Shown: positions 7,473 through 15,707 of the stretch, in pieces | Position numbering within the stretch: the first letter of the stretch is position 1 | How the letters are laid out: each line of letters starts with the position of its first letter | Source: an uncultured bacterium | GTDB lineage: Bacteria; Verrucomicrobiota; Kiritimatiellia; RFP12; UBA1067 | Assembly: GCA_902773475.1 (NCBI GenBank) | Contig: CACYEO010000121.1 | Location: 1-15,926, forward strand | Direction: 5' to 3' | Length of the DNA stretch: 15,926 nucleotides | Notes under the pieces: generated by a model | Databases searched by the model: none | Seen by the model: only the letters and a program-made list of their open reading frames with translations | What the model was told of the DNA's origin: nothing | Made by a program: the position numbers and the translations under genes

Positions 7473-7526
7473 TAGAATTCTAGAAATTCTAGAAGTTCTA
7501 GAAATCTAGAATTCTAGAATCCTAGG
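7473..7526. repeat. Array of six CTAG-centred palindromes at 8-9-bp spacing
   Basis: TTCTAGAA occurs at 7478, 7487, 7496 and 7512. A TCTAGAA variant lies at 7505 and CCTAGG at 7521. The CTAG cores start at 7480, 7489, 7498, 7506, 7514 and 7522, so the spacing is 9, 9, 8, 8 and 8. A 12-bp perfect inverted repeat (7473-7484 with 7505-7516) lets most of the array fold on itself. It is strikingly AT-rich against the surrounding GC-rich DNA. It sits about 35-80 bases upstream of the proposed operon promoter, where cooperative regulator binding would be natural. A purely repetitive element is equally possible. Confidence 0.7.
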
Positions 7527-7558
7527 CGGGCGCGAGACATTGGACGCTTTGATTTCGC

Positions 7559-7587
7559 TTGCCGTTGGGGGCATAAAATGCGATAAT
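7559..7587 (+). promoter_or_regulatory. Sigma70-like promoter of the PilMN-secretin operon
   Basis: TTGCCG (7559-7564) and GATAAT (7582-7587, five of six consensus matches) are separated by exactly 17 bases. A start near 7594 would leave only about six bases before the ATG at 7600, so the message would be nearly leaderless. This fits the absence of any Shine-Dalgarno sequence there. An overlapping weaker pair, TTGATT (7549-7554) with CATAAA (7572-7577), is also spaced by 17. Confidence 0.45.
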
Positions 7588-7599
7588 TCCACAATTCAA

Positions 7600-9183
7600 A
7601 TGGCAGGCAATGTCACAATATTGAGCATTGAACCCGACGCTCTGCGCGGAATACGCGTTACGGACGGCGGGAAGGTTCTTTCGTCCGCGGTCTGGCCGCT
7701 CGAGCGCGCGGGCGCGCCGCAGCCTGCGGAAGCGCCGCAGGAAGACGGCGGCGGCGAGACTGCGGCGGATGCGGGCGGCGACACGGAGCCGGCCGCGAGC
7801 GCGGGTCTCACCCTTGCGGAAGCGATGCTCGCGGCCAGGAAAAAATTCAAGACGCGCGAAATCGTCCTTGCGATGCCGCTTTCGGGCATTCTCGTAAAGA
7901 CGTTCTCGATGCCGCCGGAGGCGCGTGAAGACCTTGAATCCGCCGTCTCCGCCGAAATGGAGACGATTTCCCCCTTCCCCGACGAGACGCTCGCCACCGG
8001 ATGCGAGGCGCTGAGCGAAACCGAAAACGGCATTCTCGTCCTTGCGGCCGCCGTGCCGGAGGCGGTGTCGGCGGAAATCACCGCCGCGCTTTCCGAAAGC
8101 GGGCTTCTGGTGCGGCGCACGGACATCGCCGCGTGCGGACTGGCGCGCGCGATGTGGAGCTCGATCATCCCCCCTTCGGCCGGGGAGCGCAAGCTTTCCC
8201 TTTTCAAGACGGGGCGGGAATGGGATCTGGTGCTTTGCGGCCGTTCCGGCCCGGTTTTCATGCGCGGCCTGGGCGAAGTCGCTTCGCCGGGCGACATGAC
8301 ACGCGCGGTGATGCTGTCGCTGGCCGAGGCGGAACTCGCCTGCGGGCCTGCGGAGCTTTCGGAGACTGCGGTGTTCGCCTTCCCCGGCGAAGAGCAGTCC
8401 GCCGCGGCGTTCGACAGCGAACTTTCGGCGTTCGCGCCGGTCGTGCACGCGACGGTCGAGAATCCGCTTTCGGCGCTGGCCGGTACGGCGGAGCGGATAC
8501 GCGACGCGCGCGGGTTCGACATCACGCCCGCGTCATGGTCATCCGCGCGTCGCGACGCGCGCTTCAAGCGGAAGATCGCGTTCTTCTCCGCAGCCGGGAT
8601 TGCAGTCTGGGTCGCGGCCGTGGCCGCGATGGTCGCAGGTCCGGCGATCTACGATTCACGCATGGCGGAAGAGCGGAAAATCTGCGCAAGCCACAAAAGC
8701 CAGTACGACAAAGTGGTTTCGATGCGCAAGAAAGTGCGGATGCTCCAGCGTTACGCGGAACGCGACAAGTCCGCGCTCGCGTCGCTGCTCGCCGTCGTGA
8801 AAGCGATGCCCGGCGAATCGGAAGGGCTGGTTCTGACCCGCTTCGACTACCAGCGCGATTCGTATCGCGAAGACTCCGGAAAGAAAGAAGCCTCGCGCAG
8901 CGACGCGTCGCGTCCGCGCGTGCACATCACCGGGACGGCGGACACGACGGCGGCGGTCTATGCGTTCAAGGACGCGCTTGCGGCGATTCCGGCGGCGTCG
9001 TCCGGCGAGAACGGCGAAGAGCCGGGATTCCTTTTCCCGGACGTGGAAATCAAAGGCGACGTGCGCGAAGCCAAGGGGCGGCAGACGTTCACGATAGACG
9101 CGTTTTTCGACAAGCGCGAGGACGATGCGCCGCGTAAAAAGCCGTCCAAGCCCAAGGACGGCAAAAACGGCGGGGGGGCGTGA
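7600..9183 (+). CDS. GspL-like PilM-PilN fusion, secretion/pilus inner-membrane assembly protein
   Basis: The 527-residue protein has a cytoplasmic N-terminal half resembling PilM. SPFPDE, a VLAAAVPEAV strand-helix, and an LLVRRTDIAACGLARAM-like stretch are typical of PilM/actin-like assembly proteins. A transmembrane helix follows at about 326-347, then a charged coiled-coil stretch and a PilN-like periplasmic domain. The tail is Lys/Asp/Gly-rich. PilM and PilN are usually separate in type IV pili and fused as GspL in type II secretion, so this is a GspL-like arrangement. An acidic Ala/Gly/Glu-rich insert occupies residues 37-69. The ATP-binding DxG loop expected in PilM is not clear (LSLFKTGREWD in its place), so nucleotide binding is doubtful. 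The ATG at 7600 was preferred to the in-frame 7540 start because it follows the promoter and begins the first conserved strand. The stop overlaps the next gene by one base. Confidence 0.75.
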   Translation: MAGNVTILSIEPDALRGIRVTDGGKVLSSAVWPLERAGAPQPAEAPQEDGGGETAADAGGDTEPAASAGLTLAEAMLAARKKFKTREIVLAMPLSGILVKTFSMPPEAREDLESAVSAEMETISPFPDETLATGCEALSETENGILVLAAAVPEAVSAEITAALSESGLLVRRTDIAACGLARAMWSSIIPPSAGERKLSLFKTGREWDLVLCGRSGPVFMRGLGEVASPGDMTRAVMLSLAEAELACGPAELSETAVFAFPGEEQSAAAFDSELSAFAPVVHATVENPLSALAGTAERIRDARGFDITPASWSSARRDARFKRKIAFFSAAGIAVWVAAVAAMVAGPAIYDSRMAEERKICASHKSQYDKVVSMRKKVRMLQRYAERDKSALASLLAVVKAMPGESEGLVLTRFDYQRDSYREDSGKKEASRSDASRPRVHITGTADTTAAVYAFKDALAAIPAASSGENGEEPGFLFPDVEIKGDVREAKGRQTFTIDAFFDKREDDAPRKKPSKPKDGKNGGGA

Positions 9184-9839
9184 TGGCGGAAAAGCAGCAG
9201 ATGACTCTTCCCCAGATTGCGATCGCGTCGGCAGTGGGCATCGCGCTTTTGTGGCTCGTCACGGCGTTCTACTGGATGGCGGCGGGTTCGGATTCGTGGG
9301 ACCGGGCGAAGCGGCAGCTGGAAAACGCCCGCAAGGAGCGCGAGGACCAGCAGCGGCTGATCATACGCTATCCGTACTGGCGCGACGCGTATGAAAAAGA
9401 GCGCGAGCGCATGCCGGAATACGAAGAAGGGCGCGACATAAGCTCCGAGTGGCTGCGGCTGCTCGACGAAGTGGCGCAGGCGAACAAGCTTTCAATCCGC
9501 AGCCGCAAGCCCATCAGGGGCAACGACAGCGAAACGCGCATAGGCGACGTCTGCGAACAGCAGATAGAAGTCGGCAAGTGGGAGGCTTCGCTGCAGGGGC
9601 TGGTGCTCGCCATGTACGCATTTGAGAAGGCCGAAGGCCAGATGATAGACATCCGCAAGATTTCCATTGTTCCGAATTCCGCGCGCAAAGGCTTCATGAG
9701 CGGCAACCTTTCGCTCACTTGCGCCTACACCCGCTACGAACCGGAGAAAAAGAAGGACCGGGACGGCGGAAAGCCCGCGAAGGCTGGAAAGACCGGCAAG
9801 TCCGGCAAAACCGACGACAAAAAGGGAGACGGCAAATGA
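9183..9839 (+). CDS. PilO/GspM-like inner-membrane assembly protein
   Basis: This 218-residue bitopic protein has a short cytoplasmic N-terminus and one hydrophobic helix at about 12-34. A coiled coil follows (about 38-75, rich in Arg, Glu, Lys and Gln), then a small globular periplasmic domain. The tail (about 188-218) is almost entirely Lys, Gly, Asp and Thr. That architecture, directly after a PilM-PilN-type gene and before a secretin, is what PilO or GspM shows; these proteins pair with PilN or GspL in the inner-membrane platform. Sequence identity to either family is too weak for me to decide between them. The ATG overlaps the preceding TGA (TGATG), with a G-rich stretch just upstream, and was preferred to the GTG one codon earlier. 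The stop overlaps the secretin start by four bases. Confidence 0.65.
   Translation: MAEKQQMTLPQIAIASAVGIALLWLVTAFYWMAAGSDSWDRAKRQLENARKEREDQQRLIIRYPYWRDAYEKERERMPEYEEGRDISSEWLRLLDEVAQANKLSIRSRKPIRGNDSETRIGDVCEQQIEVGKWEASLQGLVLAMYAFEKAEGQMIDIRKISIVPNSARKGFMSGNLSLTCAYTRYEPEKKKDRDGGKPAKAGKTGKSGKTDDKKGDGK
9824..9828 (+). promoter_or_regulatory. Ribosome binding site fixing the secretin start
   Basis: GGGAG lies seven bases before the ATG at 9836. This supports that start over an in-frame one at 9719, which would place 39 Arg/Lys-rich residues ahead of an obvious signal peptide. Confidence 0.7.
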
Positions 9840-12550
9840 CCCAACGCGACCTTTTGTTTCCACGCGCAGCCGCAGTGTTTGCGGCGTTCGCGGCCTGCGT
9901 CGCGCTTGCGCTTTCCGCGCAGGCCCAGACGCGCGTGACTCCGCAGCGTTCGAGCCTGCTCGGCGGGCGCGGCGCCGCCGCGCGCAACCGCGCGAGGGCT
10001 GGCGGCGGACAGGAATCCGCAGGCGCCACGACGCTTGGCGCGGCGCTGCGCGACGGCGGATCCACGAACTCCACGTCGTCGCTTGATTTCCGCGACGCGG
10101 AACTGCCGATCGTCCTGGCCGCATATTCGCGCGAAACGGGCAGGACGATCATACAGCACCCGAAACTGCCGAACGTGAAAATCAACCTTTCCAGCCCGTC
10201 CGGGCAGACGCTGACGCGCGAAAGCTACCTTTGGGCGATCGAATCCGTCCTGCAGATGAACGGCGTGTCGCTTGAGCCGTACGGCGACCATTTCATCCGC
10301 GCCTTCCCCAGCGCCGACGCGTCGAAGAACGCGATTCCGCTGATCATGAACGGCGAAGGCATGCTGCCGGAACGCTCGCGCATGGTCTGGCGCTGGATCC
10401 CTTTGAAGCACATCAGCGCGGAAGAGGCCCAGAAGGCTCTTGAAAAAGGGTTCAAGTCCGACAACGGGCTTTTCCAGATCTTCGAGCGCGCGAACGCGAT
10501 GCTCGTGACCGACACGCAGGAAAACATCAACCGCATACTTGAAGTGCTGAAAGTCATCGACGTGAAATCGGTGGCGAACGAAGACGTTTTCGTGCGGCAG
10601 ATAAAGTTCGCGACGGCGGCCGACGTCAAAAAGGCGCTCGAGACGATCGTGACGGAATCCCAGAAAGAGCAGCAGCAGAAAGAGTCCGCCACGATCAAGC
10701 AGTCCGGCTCGCCCGGATTCGCGCGCACGATGGGCCCGCCCTCCATGCCCCGCCCGCTCCTCGGCCGCAGGGAGACGACGAACGAAAAGCCAGCCGAAAA
10801 ATCCAATACGACGATAGTCGCGGCCATCGACGACGCCGACCGCGGCGTGATCCGCGGCAAGGTGCTGATACTCGACGACGAACGGTCCAACAAGCTTATC
10901 GTCATCACCAAGAAGGCCAACATGGACTTCTTCGACAAGGTGATCAAAGAGCTGGACGTGCCCACCGAGCCTGACGTGAAGACCGAAGTCGTGCGCCTGA
11001 AGTACGCCACGGCGAAAGAAGTGGCCGACAACATCAACAATCTTCTCAACGGCGGAAGCTCCGGTTCCCAGCGCACGAACCCGAATTCCCGCGCCACGAC
11101 ATCGTCCTCGTCCGGCAACGCCAATCTCACGCGCGGAAGCAGCGGCGGCAGCCCGGCGCCGGCGAGCCGTCCTGCCGCATCGCGGCCCGGAGAGGCCGCC
11201 GCGCAGGCCGCGGGCGGGACGGGACGCCTTTCGAAGGAAAACATCACGATCCTCGCCGACGAGCGCATAAACGGCATCATCGTGCAGGCGCGCAACCAGG
11301 ACATGGCCACGCTTACGAACATCATTTCGAAGATGGACATCCGCCTGTCGCAGGTTCTCATAGAAACGGTGTTCATCCAGGTGGCGCTGGGCGACAACAT
11401 TTCAACAGGCGTGGACTGGATCCACGGACTTTCCAACGGCGCGCTTTCGGGCGGCGGCGGCAATGCGGCGGCCGGCAAGCTTCCGGCGGCGATCCGCGGG
11501 AAGAGGTGGGACTACCCGATAGGCTCGTACTCGACGACGGATGCAGACGGCAAGGTAACAACGACGGACATCCTCGGTCTGCACAAAAGCCGGATCGGCG
11601 ACATGCTTCCTTTCGGGGCAGACGTCATTTCCGGTGCGTCGAACGTCGTATCGCTCCTTCCCGGAGCGGCCGGCATAAACTACTATCTGCGCTCCGACAA
11701 GCTCAACCTCGAAGCGATAATCCAGGCGTCGAAGACCGATTCGCACGCGAAGTTCCTTTCCGCGCCGGTCATCATGACGGTTGACAACAAGGAAGCGACT
11801 TTCGAGGCGACGGAAATGCGCTACCTGCTGAAAGGCTATACGTATTCCGGCAACACTTATTCGGGCTCGGCCGTTCCGGACTACGAGCAGAAAGACATCG
11901 GCACGACAATCAAGATCACGCCCAAGATCAACCCCGACGGCACGGTGATGCTCACGGTGGACGCGGACTTCAAGCAGATCGGACAGGAGCAGACGATCAA
12001 GGCGTCCACCGGGTCGAGCGGGCAGATTTCCGACATCTCCGTTCCCACGTTCACGACGCGCAAACTCCAGGCGGACATTTCCGTGGACAACATGGAAACC
12101 GTAGTGTTCGGCGGAATGGTGCAGACTTTGAAATCGCATTCCGAATCCGGCATACCGCTTTTGAAAGACATTCCGTGGATCGGCAAGTGGCTTTTCGGCA
12201 CCGTGACCGAAAGCGAAGACAGGGCCGAACTTCTCGTGTTCGTGACGCCTTACGTGCTCAACAACGCCGAAGAAGCGCGCCGCGAGGCGCAGCGCCGCAA
12301 AGATGCTCTTTCGGACGAGCGTCCGTTCGACACGAACGACTGGTCCGCTTCGCCGCTTGCCGACCCGATGAGCGAAAAGGAGCAGATGCGCAAGCTCGGC
12401 GCGAAGTGGGAAGTGGAAGACGAGGACTACGAAGTCTCCAAGAAGATTGAGAAGGCGAAGCGCGAACGCGCCGAGCAGTTGAAGAAACGCGCCGAAGAGG
12501 AGGCCCGCGAAAAGGCGGAAGCCTCCGCCGGCGGCGGCAAGACGCGCTGA
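9836..12550 (+). CDS. gspD: Outer-membrane secretin, GspD type
   Basis: The 904-residue protein starts with a signal peptide (R4, R10, hydrophobic 11-28, probable cleavage after AQA at 30). C21 could instead be a lipobox Cys, but the preceding residues are poor for that. An N0 domain lies at about 80-150. N1 (about 181-245), N2 (about 248-378) and N3 (about 378-500) follow as ring-building repeats, each with a KxATAxxVxxxL-like helix or an ILxDERxNxxIV strand. A Ser/Gly/Pro linker (about 405-465) interrupts N3. The secretin core (about 505-808) ends with the signature IPLLKDIPWIGKWLFG and LLVFVTPYVL. A charged, helix-prone tail (about 810-904) follows. It forms the multimeric outer-membrane gate for a type II secretion or pilus-like system. 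The multi-N-domain layout favours GspD over PilQ. The length exceeds the usual 650-750 because of the linker and tail. It overlaps both neighbours. Confidence 0.88.
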   Translation: MTQRDLLFPRAAAVFAAFAACVALALSAQAQTRVTPQRSSLLGGRGAAARNRARAGGGQESAGATTLGAALRDGGSTNSTSSLDFRDAELPIVLAAYSRETGRTIIQHPKLPNVKINLSSPSGQTLTRESYLWAIESVLQMNGVSLEPYGDHFIRAFPSADASKNAIPLIMNGEGMLPERSRMVWRWIPLKHISAEEAQKALEKGFKSDNGLFQIFERANAMLVTDTQENINRILEVLKVIDVKSVANEDVFVRQIKFATAADVKKALETIVTESQKEQQQKESATIKQSGSPGFARTMGPPSMPRPLLGRRETTNEKPAEKSNTTIVAAIDDADRGVIRGKVLILDDERSNKLIVITKKANMDFFDKVIKELDVPTEPDVKTEVVRLKYATAKEVADNINNLLNGGSSGSQRTNPNSRATTSSSSGNANLTRGSSGGSPAPASRPAASRPGEAAAQAAGGTGRLSKENITILADERINGIIVQARNQDMATLTNIISKMDIRLSQVLIETVFIQVALGDNISTGVDWIHGLSNGALSGGGGNAAAGKLPAAIRGKRWDYPIGSYSTTDADGKVTTTDILGLHKSRIGDMLPFGADVISGASNVVSLLPGAAGINYYLRSDKLNLEAIIQASKTDSHAKFLSAPVIMTVDNKEATFEATEMRYLLKGYTYSGNTYSGSAVPDYEQKDIGTTIKITPKINPDGTVMLTVDADFKQIGQEQTIKASTGSSGQISDISVPTFTTRKLQADISVDNMETVVFGGMVQTLKSHSESGIPLLKDIPWIGKWLFGTVTESEDRAELLVFVTPYVLNNAEEARREAQRRKDALSDERPFDTNDWSASPLADPMSEKEQMRKLGAKWEVEDEDYEVSKKIEKAKRERAEQLKKRAEEEAREKAEASAGGGKTR

Positions 12551-14799
12551 TGGCGCCATCTTTCGACAGGTACGGCGCGGCGAAACGGCGGATGGCGCGG
12601 AAAGCGCCGCCGCCGGTTGAGGTCTTCGGCGATTCCGGATTGCTGGACGGTTCCGTGAAGAGCGTAGTCTTCCGCAACGAGGACACGGGCTACACCGTTT
12701 TGAGGGTGGTGCCCGTTTCCACGTCGGCGTCGCGGTTTTCCGCGGAGCCCCAGGAAGCGTCCGTAGTGGGCAAGTGCGCCGTCGTCTGGGAAGGCGAGGA
12801 AATACACGCTGAAGGCGCATGGGAGAACGACAACGCGCACGGAAGGCAGTTCCGCGCTTCGTCGATCGTCTGCGTAGTGCCGAAATCCATCGAAGGCATA
12901 CGTCGCTATCTCGCCTCGGGGCTGATAAAAGGCATCGGCAAGGTCAATGCCGGGCGCATCGTGGAGCATTTCGGCGAGCGGACGCTTGAAATACTCGACA
13001 CCCGGACGGACGCTCTGCGCGAAGTGCCGGGAATCGGAATCAAACGCGCGCGGGAGATAGGGAAAGCCTGGCGCGACCAGCGCGAAATGCGCGAAGTGAT
13101 GATTTTCACGCAGACGTACGGCATAACAGTGAATCAGACTTCCCGCATATACCGCCGCTACGGAAGCGACACGATTGCGCTCATAAAAGCGGATCCGTAC
13201 AGACTGTGCCGCGAAATCCGCGGAATCGGCTTTCTCACCGCCGACAGGATAGCGATGTCCGTGGGACTGCCGAAGGATTCGATTCTGCGCGCGCGCGCCG
13301 CGATAATCCACACGCTCCGCACCGAAGCGGACGATGGCGGGCACTGCTGGACGCAGGACGTGGATCTTCTTCTGCACGCGCAGGATCTGGTGGGGATATC
13401 CGTGGAGACGCTTGCGCAGGCGCTGAAGGACGAAGAAGAGGCGGGACGCGTGGCGGTGCGCGGCGGCAAAGTCTACCTGAAAGACCTGCTGCTTGCGGAA
13501 TGCCGCACGGCGCAGAGCCTGCGCGATCTTGCCGCGGCGCCGGCCGCCTTCCGGCCGATCGATCCGGAAAAGGCGATTCCCTGGGCGGAACGCGAAAGCG
13601 GACTGGTCCTCGCCCCTGCGCAGACCGTCGCCGTCACGTCCGTCCTGAAATCCAAAGTTTCGGTGATCACCGGCGGGCCGGGCGTGGGCAAGACCACGGT
13701 CATACGCACGCTCGTCGCCATATTCAAGGCACGGCGGCTGAAGGTGCGCCTGGCGGCTCCGACCGGCCGCGCGGCGAAGCGGATGGGCGAATCCACCGGC
13801 GCGGAGGCGCAGACCCTGCACAGGCTTCTCAAATACAATCCGCAGACGAACGAATTCACGTACAACGAAACGAAACGGATGGAAGGCGACGTGTTCATAT
13901 TCGACGAAATGTCGATGCTGGACATCGAACTCGCCTCGGATCTCCTGGCGGCCATACCGCCGTCCGCCGTCGTGATATTCGTGGGCGACACCGACCAGCT
14001 TCCGTCGGTAGGCCCGGGCAACGTCCTGCGCGACATGATTTCTTCCGGCGAAATCCCAGTGGCGCGGCTGACGGAGATTTTCCGCCAGGACAATTCCGGG
14101 CTTATCGTGCGCAACGCGCACCGCGTGAACGAAGGGCTTCCTTTCGAGACGCGCGAAGGGGAATCCGACTTTTATTTCGTTCCGCAGGAGGATCCGGCGA
14201 AAGCGCTGGCGCTGGCGCTGGATTTCATGACGAACCGCATACCGGCGCACTTCGGCATGGATCCTTTGAAAGACGTGCAGATACTCACCCCGATGCGGCG
14301 GAACATTCTGGGCGCGGACAATATAAACCAAGTCGTCCAGGAACGGCTGAACCCGGGCGGGCCCGAAGTCCGGCGCGGCGCATCCGCGTTCCGCAAAGGC
14401 GACCGCGTGATGCAGCTGCGGAACAATTACGACAAGGACGTGTACAACGGCGACGTCGGTTTCGTTTCTTCGGTCGATACGGAATCGCGCAGCGTGACGG
14501 TTTCGTTCGATTCCCGCGACGTGGAGTACAAGCCGGGCGACCTGGAGGAGATCGCACTGTCGTACGCCTGCACGGTCCACAAGTCGCAGGGGTCGGAATA
14601 TCCCGCAGTCATCGTGCTGCTGCACAACCAGCACTACATGCTGCTGCAGCGCAATCTTCTTTACACGGCGATAACGCGCGGACGCAGGCTCGTGCTGGTG
14701 ATAGCATCGCGCTACGCGGTGGGCCAGGCGGTGAAGACGAACGACGTGCGCGAACGCCGCACCGGACTTGCCGCCCGCATCAGGGGCGAAGAGCCGTGA
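12550..14799 (+). CDS. recD2: RecD2-type ATP-dependent DNA helicase
   Basis: This 749-residue SF1B 5'-3' helicase belongs to the RecD2 (RecD/TraA) family, which works without RecBC; the Deinococcus enzyme is about 715. The N-terminal domain includes the characteristic VVFRNEDTGYTVLRV. Tandem helix-hairpin-helix motifs follow (GIGKVNAGRI and VPGIGIKRAREIGK, about 127-175). The motor has Walker A GGPGVGKT (375-382), Walker B FDEMSM (D452, E453), motif III GDTDQLPSVGPG (from 479) and an FRQD motif. It also has TVHKSQGSEYP (from about 675) and YTAITRGRR near 706. All helicase motifs look intact. Family roles include replication-fork and mismatch-repair-related processing. The ATG overlaps the secretin stop (TGATG) with only a weak G-rich Shine-Dalgarno, so translation is probably coupled. 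Its stop overlaps the dus start (GTGA). Confidence 0.93.
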   Translation: MAPSFDRYGAAKRRMARKAPPPVEVFGDSGLLDGSVKSVVFRNEDTGYTVLRVVPVSTSASRFSAEPQEASVVGKCAVVWEGEEIHAEGAWENDNAHGRQFRASSIVCVVPKSIEGIRRYLASGLIKGIGKVNAGRIVEHFGERTLEILDTRTDALREVPGIGIKRAREIGKAWRDQREMREVMIFTQTYGITVNQTSRIYRRYGSDTIALIKADPYRLCREIRGIGFLTADRIAMSVGLPKDSILRARAAIIHTLRTEADDGGHCWTQDVDLLLHAQDLVGISVETLAQALKDEEEAGRVAVRGGKVYLKDLLLAECRTAQSLRDLAAAPAAFRPIDPEKAIPWAERESGLVLAPAQTVAVTSVLKSKVSVITGGPGVGKTTVIRTLVAIFKARRLKVRLAAPTGRAAKRMGESTGAEAQTLHRLLKYNPQTNEFTYNETKRMEGDVFIFDEMSMLDIELASDLLAAIPPSAVVIFVGDTDQLPSVGPGNVLRDMISSGEIPVARLTEIFRQDNSGLIVRNAHRVNEGLPFETREGESDFYFVPQEDPAKALALALDFMTNRIPAHFGMDPLKDVQILTPMRRNILGADNINQVVQERLNPGGPEVRRGASAFRKGDRVMQLRNNYDKDVYNGDVGFVSSVDTESRSVTVSFDSRDVEYKPGDLEEIALSYACTVHKSQGSEYPAVIVLLHNQHYMLLQRNLLYTAITRGRRLVLVIASRYAVGQAVKTNDVRERRTGLAARIRGEEP
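14782..14786 (+). promoter_or_regulatory. Ribosome binding site for the GTG start of dus
   Basis: AGGGG lies nine bases before the GTG at 14796, inside the end of recD2. It supports this start, as does the LAPLRGVT core motif beginning shortly afterwards. Confidence 0.6.
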
Positions 14800-15704
14800 G
14801 CGCCGAGACCGCGCTTCCGCAAGTTCCTCTCGTGCTGGCGCCGCTGCGCGGCGTGACGATACTCGCGTTCAGGCGCGTGTTCGCCGCTCCGCTCCGCGAG
14901 GCCGGCTTTACGCTTGCGTACTCCCCTTTCGTTTCGGCGACGTCAGACGCCGCGCCGGGCGGATCGTCGCTTGCGGACATTCTCGGCGATCAGCCCCTTC
15001 CGCTCGTCCCGCAGGTGATCGGCAAAAAGCCGTCTGCCGTTGCGGCGGTCTTGCGCGCTTTCAAAGACGCCGGGTATTCGCGCGCGGACCTGAACGCCGG
15101 ATGTCCGTTTCCGATGGTGCGCCGCAAGGGGCGCGGATCGGGGCTTTTAGACAATCCGGATCTTCTTGCGCGGCTGTGCGAAACAGGCGTGAAGGAAATG
15201 GGCGAAGGAAACTTTTCCGTGAAGGTGCGTCTGGGAGTGAAGGATCCGTTCACGCTTGAGCGGCGCGTGATGCCGGTTTTGAACTCCTTCCCGCTCGCCT
15301 GCGTGACTATCCACGCGCGCACGGCGGAGCAGATGTATTCCGGAGCGGTCGACATGGAACGGTGGATCGCGGCGGCGGCGATGTCGCGCAATCCCGTCGT
15401 CTACAACGGGGATGTTTTCACCGGCGGCTTCGAGCCGCGGTTTCCCGCGCAGGCGCGGCCGTGCGCGCTGATGGCCGGGCGCGGCGCCGTGGCGATGGCT
15501 GGGCGTCGCGAAGATTCCGCGCAACTTGCGCTTGCATACATGGAAGAAAGCGAAAGGGAACTTTCCGGTCCCGCGCCAGTGCTGGGGAGGATGAAAGAAC
15601 TCCTTGCGTACTGGAAAGCCCTCCCCCGCTGGAGACGAGTCTGGCCGCTTGCGAAAATCTCCCGCACGCTCGCGGAACTGCGCGCCGCGATCGCGCGCGC
15701 GTGA
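14796..15704 (+). CDS. tRNA-dihydrouridine synthase family protein
   Basis: This 302-residue flavoenzyme reduces specific uridines in the tRNA D-loop to dihydrouridine with FMN and NADPH. The TIM-barrel motifs appear in order: LAPLRGVT (family form APMAGVT) at the N-terminus, NAGCPFPMV with the catalytic Cys (C103), VKVRLG, TIHARTAEQMYSG with H173, VVYNGDVFTG, and MAGRGAV at the phosphate-binding end. The family-typical LLDNPDLL follows the Cys motif, so the enzyme should be active. I cannot assign it to DusA, DusB or DusC. The helical C-terminal domain is short, and total length is near the low end for the family. The GTG start overlaps the recD2 stop by four bases. It is the last gene of the operon, with a likely terminator directly after. 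Confidence 0.88.
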   Translation: MSAETALPQVPLVLAPLRGVTILAFRRVFAAPLREAGFTLAYSPFVSATSDAAPGGSSLADILGDQPLPLVPQVIGKKPSAVAAVLRAFKDAGYSRADLNAGCPFPMVRRKGRGSGLLDNPDLLARLCETGVKEMGEGNFSVKVRLGVKDPFTLERRVMPVLNSFPLACVTIHARTAEQMYSGAVDMERWIAAAAMSRNPVVYNGDVFTGGFEPRFPAQARPCALMAGRGAVAMAGRREDSAQLALAYMEESERELSGPAPVLGRMKELLAYWKALPRWRRVWPLAKISRTLAELRAAIARA

Positions 15705-15707
15705 CAG

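Noticed and set aside
12427..14634. 735-residue minus-strand open frame opposite recD2
   Set aside because: Its Arg/His/Val-rich translation with no motifs is the mirror of the RecD2 reading frame. Similar long antisense frames occur opposite polA and the cyclase-like gene.
13206..14795. Long plus-strand open frame running through recD2 ahead of dus
   Set aside because: The stretch before 14796 is Arg/Gly/Ala-rich, typical of an off-frame reading of GC-rich DNA, and it overlaps clear RecD2 motifs. Only the part from the GTG at 14796 is a gene.
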